Counted from the stretch's first letter, positions 1 to 13,926 are shown. The stretch is 64,000 bases of DNA from Drosophila persimilis (GCF_003286085.1 NW_020825353.1:248001-312000); one strand, 5' to 3'. Notes: a model not told the origin generated them from the letters alone. Program-made: numbers and translations.

Positions 1-916
1 TGATGACAATAATAGACGATTTCACAAAATACGATACTCGTAATACCCAGAGGCTGAACCCCCTATCGAATCCAAAGGCTGAGCCGCCGAAGGGGCAAAA
101 ACTTTTCCAGAGACTCACGCAAATCAGATAACGAATTCGAGTGTCGGCCAAAGTGGCATAAACAATGTGACCCGCACGGTCCTCTGCCCCAGCGAATGGG
201 ACCCCAGTGGGTGGTAACGAGGGGGGGACTCGTGCCAATGACAGTAATTTATGCACCCAGCGAAACAAACGTTCGATTCAAATGACTAAACCATAACTAG
301 GGCTGGGGTATATTGTTAATTGCGAAACTGTCTGATATGTACAATTTTATCTATCGCCAAAAGATATGAAGGCCAGTGAGAGGGAAAGGGGGAAGGAGAG
401 AGATACATTCTAGGGATAGACCGAAAATGTGTCAGATATGTGGGGCATACTTTGATAAATGCTTTGTTATTGGGGGCGGTATCGGAATAGTCTCTTGGGA
501 CGGTCCAAGGGAGATACCCGCCTGAGTGCCTGAGAGATCGAAGCTGGCTCTGGGCGGAGGGCCCACCAATAAACAGTAGCCACGACAAGATGGTTACAAG
601 CCATATACCATGTACATACACAAGGTCACCAATAGCAGCACCGATTAAAAGGCAATTTAATGGCCAATTAACAGATCATCAACAGATCAACACATCCAAA
701 ATACATTGGTAGAGATGAACCTTGCAGATAGTTACACACATACATACATATCTTGCACAATCGCATCAACTCGTCTCGTACATAAGCCGCTTTAAACAAT
801 GTTGAACATCAGCAAAGATCGAATTTTACCAATGTGTCGGGTGACTCAGAGGACAGACAGAGACAGCTAAACGATCGCTCTACTGAGCATGCGCAACGCC
901 GAGCACAGACCGAGAA

Positions 917-1017
917 AGAGAGAGAGAGAGAGAGAGATAGCAGTTGAAATAGAAACACTTTAAGCTGCAATCGAAACGGTTTTTGTCTTTGATTTTGCTA
1001 CAAGTGTGATTTTCTGT

Positions 1018-1050
<33 letters not shown>
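917..1050. repeat. (GA)n and (GT)n microsatellites
   Basis: A GA-dinucleotide run at about 917-937 is followed 80 bp later by a GT run at about 1014-1050. Open frames across them are repeat translations (HTHTHT, LSLSLS). Confidence 0.85.
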
Positions 1051-1053
<3 letters not shown>

Positions 1054-1826
1054 AAGTGCTATTGTTATGTAACGGCTCTTTCGGCTTAACAGTGCTTTTA
1101 TTCGCATTTGTAGCTTTTTCGGTGATTCACACCAGGGGTATTCAGGCGACTTATTTTGTTTTGATTTGAAATTAATAGCAAAAAAAATAAAAACAATTCG
1201 AATTTCTTAAATATTTATTATACATATTTCTTATTTCGGCAGAGAGAATCGTGTTCGTTGTTGTTTGAACATGATTCTGTCCTTTGAAAAAATTAATGCT
1301 TTTCCAAATAATTTCAACCAACCAATGTTAAAGAATTTTTCTTTCTTTTGATTAAGGTCTTATCTGGCTATATCGTATACTGGAATACCCCTCACATTTC
1401 CATGCATTTCCATTGCTGTGTCTATTTTTTCCTCGCACCTAGTGTACTCGTACATTGCCGTTGCAATTAGCGGCTCGCTCCTCTGCTCCATTGTTTGCGT
1501 AAATGTTTCACCCACATTTCGTATGGAGCTCTCTCTCTCCCCGTCACTGGATGTACAGTGTACATACATTTGCACAAGTAGATGGTCGGTCCCAGGAAAC
1601 CATTTAGCATTGCAGCCTGAGAACTAAGTCGCTTGTCACTTTGTCTTGGGCCACTGGCACTCCAATTTGTTTTTAACTGGATAAAAGGTACCAGCAGTAG
1701 TGTGCTGTTGCTATCGCAGTCGCACCGACTACGAATACGAGTATCATGCAAGCGCAGGCTGTTTGAGTTATGGACAGATTGCCTCATACTACTATACCAT
1801 ACTATATTTCCTTAGCTGTTGGTGTG

Positions 1827-1862
1827 GCTCGCGCTCGCGCTCGGGCTCGGGCTCGGGCTCCC
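1827..1862. repeat. GC-rich hexamer repeat (CTCGCG / CTCGGG)
   Basis: About six tandem copies of a hexamer drifting from CTCGCG to CTCGGG. Related GA/GC-rich short arrays (GAGCCA, GAGCCG) recur near 2560-2590, 5899-5930 and 7525-7560, so the motif family is scattered through this intron. Confidence 0.7.
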
Positions 1863-4340
1863 TCTTTTCTTCGCTGGTGCTGTCAAGTGTTGGACAACAA
1901 CAAAACACTTACAAATTAATGGGAACGGCATTCGCGGTGTATTTTTCTTTGACTAGGAAATGTTTCAAAGTATCTTATCCTTATGAAAATCAAAGTTAAA
2001 AGTGTCTCTTTATATCCCCAGTAAAGTCTGTAGCTTATGTACGTACATACATACATACATGTGTATATCTCCATGGAAATTCCCGACTGAATTTAAAACA
2101 GTGTCAAGCAAGGCTTGGACTGGTCTTTGTGATGGTTCGTATGTAAAGATCTTTCACCCGAGAGTTCCTATTCGCGTTTATACTTCTCTGAAGCTAAGGT
2201 TGGTTTCATTCAGGATTTCACCAAGTAAAATCTCCCTATAAAATAAAAAGAAAAACTGTAAAATAAATATAAGACAGTTTTTGTTGTTCCTTAAATGTAT
2301 CTAGTATAATGCAGATGGCTATCTGTGAATACTTGCGTTTTACAACCAAACATCTGCTGTGGCTTTACCCTCAATTAATAAATATTGACTATGGATCAAA
2401 ACTCAACCATAGCTACCACAACAAGAAAAAGATATTAATGTCTACTCGTATTTACAATAGGGAAAACATAAGCAAAGCCAAAGACACGAGAAGAGCCATA
2501 AAACATGTCTTCCCCATACTTCCCCATAATTAGGCCATAAATATAAAGATTTTTCCACAGCCAGAGCCACAGCCACAGCCAGAGCCAGAGCCAAGGAATT
2601 ATATGGAAATAATCTTGTAGTAAATGTTTGAGCCATTGTTCTTGGGCTGACGGGTTGCTCTTGGCCTGAGCTCATCATCAACAGTAGCCGGGGAGTCATA
2701 ATCTTAAATCTCCAACCAGTTACCTCGGAGCAGCAATCATTACGGAACGGAGCGGGGGCACTACATTTATTCTCTTTTGAAGACCCTGAGATGACCGCTT
2801 GGCTGGCTCTGACTTGGCGGCTTGTTGGTCTGTTTCGAAATGTTTTTCTGTTTTGTTTTTTTCAGTTTTGTGGCATAGTCATAGCTTTTATTTGTTATAT
2901 AGCTATTTATTGTGGCTAATCATACCGGGTATAGCCAAAAGATTAATGACACCATTGAAAAACATCTGTCATACAACTAGGAAGTCTTCGTAGTGTAAAA
3001 ATATACTTTATGTATATATTTTTAAATATTTAATTATCAGAATTGATGAACACTTCCACTTTGGGGCGAATGAGACAGTGAAATTGTTTCCAGATTTAAA
3101 AAGTGGCTAATTTTTGGAGTAATTAGCATTTGAATAGGAAGTGAAAAATGAAGATGTGAATCTTTTATATCTCTTTAAAAGAGTATCAGCTTCCTCTGCC
3201 ATTCCTTTAGGGTCTACGTTTTTCTACAATTTTTAAATTGATCAGTTTTGAGCGTATTTTCAATGAAATCAATCAACTTGAACAGATTTTCCAGCGCAAA
3301 AACGAAAACCTTTTTGAGGGCATTTATAGCAGCTGGTTTAAACAAAAAATTCTCCCTTTGTCTGGTGCGGAGTTCATTTACTTGCGTACAGTGATAATTG
3401 TTTTTATATATAGCCAAGCATTTTTTTTATATACGTATATATTCGTATTTTGGTTAATAATAATTTTTGCAATGTTTTTAATTTTTTCTTTTGGCCGCGC
3501 GCGTCATTAGCGGAGGCAGCATAATTAAAAACCTCTTAGCCGGCAGCTCTTCGGACAAGGGAGAGGAGGGAGGGGGGGGTTAGAGGTGTGGGCTGGGGAG
3601 ACAAAAGAATTGTGGCTGAAAAACAAGAGACGGCAAATTGTGTAAACAGCTAAGAGAAACATGCTGAGTATCTTATTTCGAAATACTTAATGAGATGACG
3701 AGCAATTAGAATGTGAAAAATTGCAGAATCGTTGCTGGATTTGTCCGAGAGGTATGGACAGGTAGATATTTAGAGCTCCACTGGCGGACTGGAGTGCTAA
3801 TCCTTCACCTGAAAAACAATGTGGAAGCTGTGTTTACTTAGGCATTTTTTTGTATATGTACAAGTACCTTGTTGTATTCTCCATCTTCTTTCTGTGAGCT
3901 CTGTAAGCGCTCAATGCGCAACGGTGACTAATTGTTAAAGCCTTCTTGTGATGGCACCTTCACCTTCTCCCCAGTCCGCAGCACCAGCATTCTTCTCCGC
4001 TGCCACATTCGGTGTCGCTTCCTTAGCCTTTTCTCTTTTCTGTGTGTAAGCTTTGTTGACTCGACAAGAGATCGGCCAAACAGAAAGTCAAAAGCCCACT
4101 CAGTGTCGTACCCAGAGAAAGATAATGTATCTCTAGCAGCCGTATATACAGGCATACCCTGTCTGCCCCATTTCATCGTCTCAGATGTGTGCGCATGCGC
4201 AGTGGGCGTCACATTTTGCCGCAAGTATTTATGGCCTAATAATTTTGACTCCACACAATCTGGGATCTACCTCGTGGAAGTGAGTGAATTTCGGTGCAGT
4301 TCTACAACTGCTTACCTCATTCCCGTTGCACAGCTACATA

Positions 4341-4378
4341 CATGCGTATGGTACATATGGTACATATGGTACATACGG
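4341..4378. repeat. Nonamer tandem repeat (TATGGTACA)
   Basis: About four tandem copies of a 9-bp unit, the last one diverged. It opens a short false frame reading tyrosine-glycine-threonine repeats. No gene context. Confidence 0.7.
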
Positions 4379-6024
4379 TCTGTCATTCCATCAGCTATCT
4401 GTTGGGTCTTATCAGAGGAAGGGCGATAAGTTTTCCACTTCATTTTGGCCATGTTTCGCTTGTGTCGGCGATAAGATAAGAGCCAAGCGAGAGACAAGTG
4501 CAGCGATTTCGATATTCCCCAGTTGGTCAGTGAGTCATTCGAGTGATTCCAACCGGTACTGGCAGGCATACAAATATCCAAATATTTGCCAAACAATACT
4601 TAAAGACCTGTTAATTAATCATAATTACCGCATCCGAGTTTAGTCGCTTTTCGTGTCACATTTAAGGCGCCGCCAAAATTGCGACATTTGAAGTTGGTTT
4701 CTGTCTTTCACTGTCGCCGCTTGTTTGTCTCGCCAATCAAAACCATCCCACAAAATTGGCAATCACCTCAGGCCGGGGTCCCCCCCCTCCCCTTTCCATC
4801 TTGACTTCGGTTTAATTAACTGTCTCTCGAAATCTTTTCCATCTTCGAGGTACTCCAAGACGAGGTAAATACAAACGAAATTTGCTTGCCCAATTCCCTG
4901 GCGTTTTCACAATTTCCTCAACAATGGGACGGGCATGGATATGCCTGAAAATCGGAACGAAAAATTGTCAATGCCAAACACTTGAAATTACAGACGGTGA
5001 ATGTCGATTTCTTTGCATTTTACTTTGCAATTTGTGGTTTGGGTTTGGGTTGGGGCCTGGAGACTTGGGGCATGATGTTGCAAAAATATGTTTGTACGAA
5101 ACAAAACTGGAGCAGAAAATGTCTGGCAAAATATTGCGGGGCTTATCGGGACTTAAAATAGTATTGGCCTAGTATGTTTTGTGGCTCTAATAAATAAAAG
5201 ACTCCATTAAAATAGCATGAAATGGGAGTATTGCTGGCTATTTCTTTGAGATGTAGATTTAATTATATGTTTATACATATATCTAAAAGTTCGAGTAAGC
5301 GGTAAGAAAGGCCAAAAATTATTACATCTACATGGTTGCTGAAAGTTCATCGAACTCGAAATAATATCGGGTATCGCAAATCGCAAAAAGTTGCCAATTG
5401 GCTTTCAAATCGCAAAAGTGCGTGCTCCGGTAAGATTCTTACGATTTAAAACCTGATGAACTCTTTCTCCTCTCATGAAATATATGTATTTCGATTCAGG
5501 CTTGACCAGTCTTCCCAATCTTTGATGGACTGCATGGCGAATCTGCATTCGAGCGGATCAAATGCCAACAGTGCGAGTACGAGTCCGAGTATGAAGAAAT
5601 AGTCCCCCCCACTAAGCCCTGCAATTGTTGTCATCCCTTTGCCACTCACCATGACCAACTTACAGAGGTCTTCGTTTGTTCGTACTACACGTACTACCCG
5701 TACTACCCATCCAAATCCAAGGGCATTCGCAATTGCATTGCCTATCTGCCGAGCAACCCAAAACCAAACCGTACCGAACTGAACAATGGCAAAGATCAGC
5801 CTTTTTGCTTTATTGTGGCATTATTTTGTTTATTATTATAGTTACTCGTATTATTTGCTACTTCTTTTGGCGGCTCTTTGCCATTGGGGGAGGGAGGGAG
5901 CCAGAGCCAGAGCCAAAGCCAGAGCCTCTGACTGTCAGTCAACTGTGGCAGAGGCTCAAGGGGGTGCCACGCCCATTGTTGACTGCGACATGACCTTAGG
6001 CGCATAAACAAACTTTTGGGCCAC

Positions 6025-6025
<1 letters not shown>

Positions 6026-6054
<29 letters not shown>
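6026..6054. repeat. (CA)n microsatellite
   Basis: About fourteen CA dinucleotides in the intronic or intergenic stretch before the BicD-related exons. Confidence 0.9.
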
Positions 6055-6055
<1 letters not shown>

Positions 6056-8747
6056 CTCGATTGTTGGACTTGGTCTATAATTTTTTTATGACTTCAAAGT
6101 TGAAATTGTGGGCCATAAAATGCATGTGGAGAGGGGGTCAATGATGTTCTCTGCTGCATTGCCAATGAATACCGAGAATTTGAGTTCCGGGTGACAGTAC
6201 GGTCTCCGTTTTCTATAGATTTTTGTATAGACTCCAGCAGGATTCGATTGCAGTCCTCTTTTCTTTCCCCTTTTCCCTGTGACAATTCAATTGCTAATTG
6301 TCCCGCAGTGCCTTACAATTGAATTGATTTATTGTTTGAATGCTATCTGATTGCAGTGTGGGGAAACAGCCCAGACTAATTGCAGCATTTCACACTCCAA
6401 ATGGTTGCTCTGCTCTGCTCGGCTCTGCTCTCTCGCTTCTTGGCCAAGAGTGTTGCAATAAATTAGCTAAAACAACGGGGAGACTTTTCACAAGACGCTT
6501 CCCCCGTCCCCCGTCCCCCGTCCGCTGCTGCTGCTGCTATCAGCGATCATTAATCGGTCTCTCTATTTAAATGAGCTGAAATTAGTTAAAATTTGTGTGG
6601 CTAAACGTTCAATTTGCATAATTTGTGCGCTACATTTTGTTGCGTTGTATTGTGCATGCCAATAAAATGCAAAATGCCATTAACAATTAAAACTGTAATT
6701 GTGGAAAACTCTTGTGAAAAGACTTTCAAGTCTGAACGTTTTTCCCCTCCGTTTCGCTGCAACGAAATGCAGCTGTTTGATCTATGACCAAAGAGGAACA
6801 AAAATGCTGCCCAGACTTGGGGTAAATGCGTTTCGGAATGTTGTAACTGCAGCGTGTACATATGTATGTGCCTACGTATGTATAACCCTCCCTATACCAT
6901 GGTCAAGGCTATGCGATTCATATGAACTGGTTCGGGAAGCGTGAACAATAAATAATATTTTCACAGAAATTAATTGAAACTACAATTCGGGCAGCGGCCA
7001 TTCGATATGAATGGCCGGCCACATCTTAGATATAAAGAAACAGTGAATGATTACTTTTGCGCCATGGAGCTTGAAGTTATTAAAACTTAACTATCAAATT
7101 AACAAAATAATTTGTTTTGGTTTTTTCTGTGGATTTGTCAAATGTTTTTTCTTCTTGGCCTACATGGCGGATGTGCAACGCCTCGGATGCAAATGCTCTC
7201 TATCCGCTTGAATGTACTGGTGATAGCAAACCATAGAACTTATTGAAAAATATAATGTATATATATATCGGATTAAAATGTGATTAAATGTGGTTAAACA
7301 TTTTTCATAATAATAAAATCATTGTAGAATTGGACGGGTTTTTGCCAACACTATAGTGATGACAGCAACAGCCGCCTGTTCAGTGGCCTTTTCTTTTTGC
7401 ACAGAATTTAGCAATTCAAATTTCAGGCCGAAGGTTTATTAATAGTAGTATGTCGCTTAGGTAATACCCATTCATTTGACCTTCGAAACTATAGTCTTTT
7501 TTTGTAATAATGCCACAAGACGAGAGCCGGAGCCGGAGACGGAGACGGAGCCGCAGCTGGAGCCTTGTCAACTCATCGGCGGCTCTGGGCTCAGAGCTCA
7601 TTCAAGTGAGTCATTTCACTCCACTCCCCCAAGCCCCAAGCCCCCCGCCCAACTTTGGCACGATTCTAGCCGGGCCAACGTGACTGTGCCAGCAATGTAG
7701 CTAATTATTTTCAAAATAATTATCGAATGCATTTTGCAGCTACGGCGGCATGCCGCTTTCAACACCCCACTTATCAGTGGGGGGGGAGAGCCGTTCAAGC
7801 TGATGATGGTTGATGGCTGATGGCTTTAAACACTTGAAAAGACAAGCAATATTCTGCAATACAAATGTTGGCAATTTCAAAGATTTCGGAGTGGAAATTA
7901 GTCAGCAATTGTGGTGCCACAATACATGTCGATTGAGTATAGTTTTGGCAGTACGTCTATACCCCATCCAACAGAGAATGGCGGGTCATCACACTGTACA
8001 CTTGAATCCAATCACAGGAGTGGAGGAGTTTCCGAACTTTTTCATTCTATTTGAGTGTGCAGTGAATGAAATCAGCATAAATAAATTTCCTATTGCTTAT
8101 CCGACTGCCAGAGGGCGTGGCATTTGCATCAGGCATCAGCCGAACGAATGCAAGTGCCTTCCTGCTGACAGTGCGGCACACTGATGAGTCACTCGGGGCA
8201 GGCACCTGTCGCTCGTCGTGTCGTTTGTTTTGCTTTGGATGTCACCAAAGCGTGTCAATTGCTTCGACATTTCCTGCACAAAAATTTCGCTGCACAAATA
8301 TTTATAATTTTCATACCAAAACAACAAAAAAAAGTGGCAGAAAGTCAACATTCAAACAATTCAAACACCTCTGTACTTGGTTGGCAGGAAAGTGGGTCGA
8401 GTTACGTCGCATTTGAATAAGAAACCACCACAGCAGAAACAGTGGCAACTAGCCAGAGACCGGGAATGGAATGGGTACTGCCTCAAGTGTTTACATAGAT
8501 TGGGATGGGGATGGCGATGCCGATGGGGATGGGGATGGGAATACCATACCGAGTGATCATGCAATGCGATGCAATTAGCTATGAAAGAAAACGAGATCCG
8601 AAACACACAAATACGTAATAAAATTAACGCAAAAACAAAACTCGCTTGTCCATCGTGAAATTTGAGGCTGATTTTGTTGCGTATTTTGTTTTCCTACAAT
8701 TAAAGTCTGCCACATGATTTTGCTTTGAATATGTGAACTCATTTTCT

Positions 8748-9030
8748 GTGTGGCGGCGGCGGCCGGCGGCGGCCGGCGGCTGCTGTGGCGGTGGCGGCAA
8801 ATGGTTGATGGCTGATGGCCACTTCCGTTGTTGTCTGGTGTTGGGGATGCTGCTGCTGCTGCTGCTGCTTGTGGTGGTGGTGGTGGTGGTGGTGCTGCCT
8901 ACCATCATCAACACATTTCATTGAGCGTGAAATAGAAACAGAGAAAGTATGTACAATAATTGTATTTCTGTTACTCTGGCGCTGACTCTATCTCTGTCTC
9001 ACTCTCACTCTGACTCTGACTCTGACTCTC
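8748..9030. repeat. Clustered trinucleotide and hexanucleotide microsatellites
   Basis: GGC-rich array at about 8751-8785, CTG array at about 8848-8868, GTG array at about 8871-8894 and CTCTGA array at about 8990-9030, close together. Overlapping frames on both strands encode homopolymers (Q, H, A, P, L, V), the signature of repeat translation rather than a gene. Confidence 0.85.
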
Positions 9031-10432
9031 TGTCGCTGGCATTGCAATTGTATTTTCTTATTAAAGTTTTCCATTGTCTGGGCGGCTGCTGTTGCAGTTT
9101 TCCTTTTGTTTGTGCTTGCCTTGCAAACGACTCTTGTGGTTTTTTTCGGCTCATGCAGTTTATGCAAATTGCTCGCCATTTTATTTAAGCTTTTCATTTA
9201 CTGTTTTGTCGCTCCACTTTATTAGGTTTCTGTTTATTTTGTCTTTGCTAGTGTTTTTTCTGATACTCGTTGTTGACTTCTCGGATTTATTGCCCCCTAC
9301 GTGTTGGCTTTGGATCTTCCGCCTTCCGTCCACCGGTGGGGAGGTGGGCTGGTGGGGTGGTGTGGTAAAGCGCGATAAAGAAGCTGCAATTGGATTGGCA
9401 GCTACCGTGTTTGCCCCTACCGTGTTTCAAGCGGCGCAGGGCTGGCAACTGCTTTCAGAATTGAAGGTCCAATTATCGATTAAACTTTGCATGCAATTTT
9501 CAATGTCTCCGCAAACCTTGATCCAAAAAGGTCGGCATATAAAACAGGCAAACCGCCTCGACCCAACAGACACACGAGAGACATTGGAGACGCCTGCCTG
9601 TCAATTATGCAAATTAGTTTTAATACTTGCTGCCGCTTCTCATCGGTACATCGAAACGATAGCCTAGAATTGATCGGCTTTCGTTCCAGCAAGATCTATC
9701 GATTGTTGTTCCTCCCTTCCACTGGAATACCACTGGAAGGCCCCCTTGGCCAGCTGATGCGCTTTTCAAATGGTTTTTGTGCACACCGCACCGCTTTCTG
9801 CATCTGGCGTCTAACAAAAGAGAAGAAGTGAAAATTCAATTGCATTTTAATTCGAGTGGGAATTTATTGCTTTGGATGGGATGCCATGCCTGCGTTTCGC
9901 CTGCTGTTGGCTGTTGTCTGTTGGCTGTTGCCTGTTGCCTGTTGCCTATTGCCTGTTGTTGGTGTCAAGAGTCGTTGGCATTGTTTGGCGTTTGTTTGGG
10001 AGTTTTAAGAGTTTTGTGGCTGCCTCGCTTGCGGCACAGCACAGTGTGGCCAAACTGATGCAAAACCGCAGACAAAGCGGGCGGCGGGCCGCAATTAAAT
10101 AAATTAAGTGAGAGGGAGGAGTGTCGGTGGCAGCTCTTGCATTTCGGCCAACCTGCGGCAAATTGAAAATGCAAATAACTAAGCAGCTAAACAATTAGTA
10201 GCCGCCGAGAGCGCTGAGAGCGGCGTTAACCTTGCGGTTTGCCTGCGGTACGTGCACATTGTTTGCCTTACTTTCATTGTCTCTTGCCTCGTACAATTGA
10301 CAAATACCACGTCATAGAACAAACAATAGAGATGTGTGTGTCTTCAAGTACGTACTTATACTTGGGCACACGTGTGGTGCACATACATACATACATCGTT
10401 TCTAATTAACTTTCCTTTTTTGCCCATTGCAG

Positions 10433-12499
10433 AAACTTGAACAGGAAAAGCATGTGCTGCGCCAGAAGCTGGCCATTGCCGAGGACGAAAGCGACCAGCG
10501 TGTGCTGGAGCTGCAGTCCGATCTCAACGAGCTGAAGGAGAAGCTACAGACCCAGGACGCGGCCATCCGGCAGGCGGAGAAGGAGAAGACCATACTGATC
10601 GACGAGCTGCAGCACCAGAACACACGGCTCACCGAACAGATACAGGAGGCCCACGCCACCGAACTAAAGCTCAGCGCACAGATACAGGAGCTAAAGGATC
10701 AGTATCACTACAGGAACAGCAGCCTGCAGGTCAGTGCAGAAGGCCATAATCTAAAGCAATCTAAAGCCACTTAACCAATGGCAAATCTTTTCGCAGGACC
10801 ATGTCAACAGCCTGGAGTCCATCAAAACCGAACTCAACCTCACCACCGGCAAGCGGCAGGAGCTGGAGCGTCGCCTGCAGCACGCCCAGGAGGAGAAGGA
10901 GAGCCTCACCTCATCGCTGGAGGAGGCCTCCGACAGAATACACATGCTGGAGCGACACGCGCGCGAGCAGGAAACAAAATTAGAGGTGAGCCAATACAAA
11001 ACAGTACCAAACAAACAAAAAAAAAAAGGGAAAGAAAAGAAAAGAAAGGGGAAACAAATCAGAATTGGCTTTATCACGTCGACGGCACGAAATCGTGATC
11101 AGTTGACTGGAGTGGAGTTGATTGAAGATTATTTATGAGCCAAAAGAACCCACTGCGCAGTTCCTCAAGTGCCTCCCACAGCTTATCGGCTCCCAAGCAA
11201 GGGAGGAACTTTCTTTTTGCTTTATTTATTGCAGTCCAGATTAAACTCCATTCTATCAATATTTATGAACTTGGATCTGCACAACAGACTAATGTATATT
11301 TATTATTTGCAGACCACCTTGCAGGCGCTGGAACGCTCCCAGCGAGAGAACAATGTCCTTAGCGAACGCTTGGGCGCCGTAAGTTATTGCCTTCCACTTT
11401 ACAGTCGCATAAACTAACCAAACATAAAGCGTTACTAACCCAAACTAAATGCTCGAGCATCTACCATGGAAGTCAAGCTAAAATTAACCAACTCTCATCC
11501 CAGCCTCCGATCCACAGAAGCGTACTGAATACTGATCTAATACTAATTTTAAATCATCCCCCTACCCCTACCTGCAGGACACTAGCTCCAGCATGCCTGG
11601 GAAAAAAAGTCTACAATTTGAAATGGAGTGTGACGATGACGATGGCAGCTATACGGAAACAGGGAAGCCCAATCATATGTGGGTGGAGGCTCGTTCCGTC
11701 TACATACAACTCAAGTCCCTGGTGGACTCTCTGAAAGTGAGCCATGACGATGACTCAGGTGCGTACCAGAATCTTCAATTCCATCGTCTGCCCGTCACTT
11801 AACACCATTTGTTTGGCCGTAGGTCTGAACTCTGATATATCGCTGGAATTGGAGTCCATGGACAACACGATCTCGAGCACAGAGCGCAATGATAGCGGGC
11901 ACATGGCCATTGAGTTCCGACAGGGTATGCTCTCGGCCATGTCTGATGAGCTGACGCGATTGCTGCTCAACCTAGATGCAGGCAACTTCAAGAAGATGCT
12001 AGACCAGACCCGTAACCTTGTACTCGAGCAGGAGGATGAGATAAAGCGCAGCCATCAGCTGATACAGCAACTGGAGGCGAAGGTCACGGTCACCGATGTG
12101 GAGCTGCAGAATGTGAAGGAAGAGCGCGATCAAGCACGCGGGGATCTGGAGGACGATACGGATCGGGATGAGCTGCTTTCGAAGGCGCAAACAGAGCGCG
12201 ATGCGGCCAACGGGCGACGAACCAAGGCTGAGGTGGAGCTGGCCAGGACACGTGTAGAACTGATGCAGGCCAACAGCCAGCTGCTGGAGTCCATCCAACA
12301 GAAGGTTGAGCTCTCGCAGCAGCTGGAGCAGTGGCAAATGGATATGCACGAGCTGATCGACGAGCAAATGCGCTCCAAGCTGATCAACAACCGTCGTGCG
12401 CTGGCCACAGAGACCTCGACGCCACCGCCCAGCAGTGCAGCAGCCAACCTGGCCAAGAGAGTGTCTAGCTACAAGCTCTGGAGTTTATTTCAGCGCTAA
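10433..12499 (+). CDS. BicDR: BicD-related dynein adaptor (BICDR family), 3' exons
   Basis: Five exons join in frame: 10433-10729, 10797-10985, 11313-11378, 11578-11758 and 11823-12499 (TAA), giving the last 469 residues. All junctions are GT-AG and phases agree; the 11758/11823 junction splits a glycine codon. The product is almost wholly coiled coil (heptads rich in L, E, Q, K), with a non-helical acidic insert in exon 4 (MECDDDDGS) and a Ser/Pro/Ala-rich tail after about residue 440. Sequences such as HMWVEARSVYIQLKSLVDSL match the BICD-like cargo adaptor family, which links dynein-dynactin to Rab6-type vesicles. The N-terminal dynein-binding CC1 box is absent because the 5' exons are outside the window. 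An alternative donor (CTGAAA|GTGAGC) lies just upstream of the one chosen in exon 4. The assignment to CG32137/BicDR is from family memory; another long coiled-coil protein is less likely. Confidence 0.78.
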
Positions 12500-13656
12500 T
12501 TGGACAAACCTGAAGCCGCGTTGGAAGGTCTATGCCACTCTCATATTCTTAATGTAGAGGGTGGTGCGACGGACAGCAGTGAATAAGATATATTTTATTT
12601 TTTTTTAATATTTATACACACCAACCAACCAACCAACCAACCAACCAACCACACACACAAATGGAGAGCCCAGGCAGGCATAGACATAGAGAGCGTATCT
12701 GTATCTGTATTTAATGTATTATTGTACTTGATTGATTGTTATTTGTATGTACATTGAAGCGTCGCATCGCCCTTCTTCTGTTCGTAGTAAAATCTGTCTA
12801 ATTACGCTTTATTAATTTTAAAAAAACTTACCACATACTATTCGATATGATTATTATATATGTATGATAATTATTGTAATTGTAACCGTACTCTCGTACC
12901 TATGTTTAGACACAAATCGTGTAAGCGCTTTGCTCTCTCCCTCTTGATCTATATATCTCCATTTTAGTTCGGCCAGATTACTTCTGAATTGTTAACTGAT
13001 AATCAAAAATGAAAACATATCGCGCCTTTTTGTTCGCGGGGCTTTAAAAGCCCGTTTACGTTTACACGTTTTGCCTTTGATGAGTCGCAACATTTTCCCT
13101 TGAAGCAATAGAGTTAGAGGAACTGTGGCGATTCATCGAAATCTCTGTACGTAAGCAAACCTAAGTGTAAGTGAAGCATTTATGTTATAGCATATATGAA
13201 TATATTTTTCATGCTGGCAACCGAAATGGGCGCAGATGATAATTAAAACTGTGCAACAGACAAAACTTGCCTTAATGAACGGACAATGAAACGGAAAGTT
13301 GAACATTTTAGATTGTTTAATTAACATAACTTACCAATAAACACATATATGCATATATACCAATATATTCAGAAATTGAACATGCCTTTTATATTTAAAC
13401 GGATGCACTGATTTTCCCACTCTACGCACTTTATTTCTTATCCCTATAATGGATTTATGTTCGTATGTTTATTCGTATATAAAGTGGTCCGCAACCGCAA
13501 CAGGCTCTTTTTTCTGTTCTTATTTAGCTCAGTACCAGTGTTGCCAGATTTTGAGAGTCACCATAAGCTAGATTGAAGAGAAAAAAAAAACTAGAATAGT
13601 CTAAAAATTAAAAAAAAAAGGTTAAAAATATATTTTTTAGCGACAGCATGCTGCCT
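12500..13656 (+). other. 3' UTR and flank of the BicD-related gene
   Basis: No coding frame. It holds a CCAA tetranucleotide array (about 12621-12650), AT-rich sequence, a short GGGCTTT/AAAGCCC palindrome near 13040, and a canonical AATAAA at 13336-13341. If that signal is used the 3' UTR is about 0.85 kb; earlier cleavage is possible. Confidence 0.5.
12621..12650. repeat. (CCAA)n tetranucleotide array
   Basis: Seven or more tandem copies in the 3' UTR of the BicD-related gene, followed by a short CA run. Confidence 0.9.
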
Positions 13657-13926
13657 TTATTCGCACAGCTTGGCCTCAATTGTTGCCTTACAAAAGCAGC
13701 AGTACGCTTTTCTGGGGTCAGTTAGCACATTGCGTAGCCACTCCTGAAATTCATCGAAATTTAACCAGAAATTGTGGAAAGGTTGTCTATAAGACATCAT
13801 GTTTAATACTGTAGTGTGACTGAAATTTATCAACGAAAAAATATATTTTTTTTCCGATTCTCTCGAAAAATTCACAAATTTTGCAATACAATCAATAAAC
13901 AAAAATTTGTTTGTGCTAAATTTCAA
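13657..13926 (-). pseudogene. Truncated BED-like zinc-finger ORF remnant
   Basis: The minus strand reads MMSYRQPFHNFWLNF, then DEFQEWLRNV, then KAYCCFCKATIEAKLCE before a stop. The W-x(n)-AYCxxCK-x(n)-AK pattern resembles the start of BED-like fingers common in Drosophila proteins of transposon origin, but the frame ends where the His ligands should follow. No downstream donor or matching exon was seen. The codons upstream of the MM are AT-rich and look non-coding. Best read as a decayed fragment; a tiny first exon of an unknown gene cannot be excluded. Confidence 0.35.

Larger units (their letters stand above)
1..10432. other. Non-coding stretch, probably intron of the BicD-related gene
   Basis: No open frame here has the composition or motifs of a real exon; the longer ones are mostly translated microsatellite (GGC/CTG/GTG at 8.75-8.9 kb, CTCTGA at 9.0 kb). 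The next coding sequence starts at a clean acceptor at 10431-10432 in mid coiled coil, so the stretch is most simply the large 5' intron of that gene, with its first exons left of the window. Alternative promoters or small 5' exons could be hidden here; I could not support any. Confidence 0.6.

Noticed and set aside
5796-6053. Minus-strand frame with Cys-Val and Leu-Trp repeats
   Set aside because: It spans a CA microsatellite and a GAGCCA-type hexamer repeat; no gene signals.
8624-8924. Homopolymer-rich frames on both strands (Ser/Thr/His/Gln/Pro/Ala)
   Set aside because: They are translations of GGC, CTG and GTG microsatellites with no flanking coding sequence.
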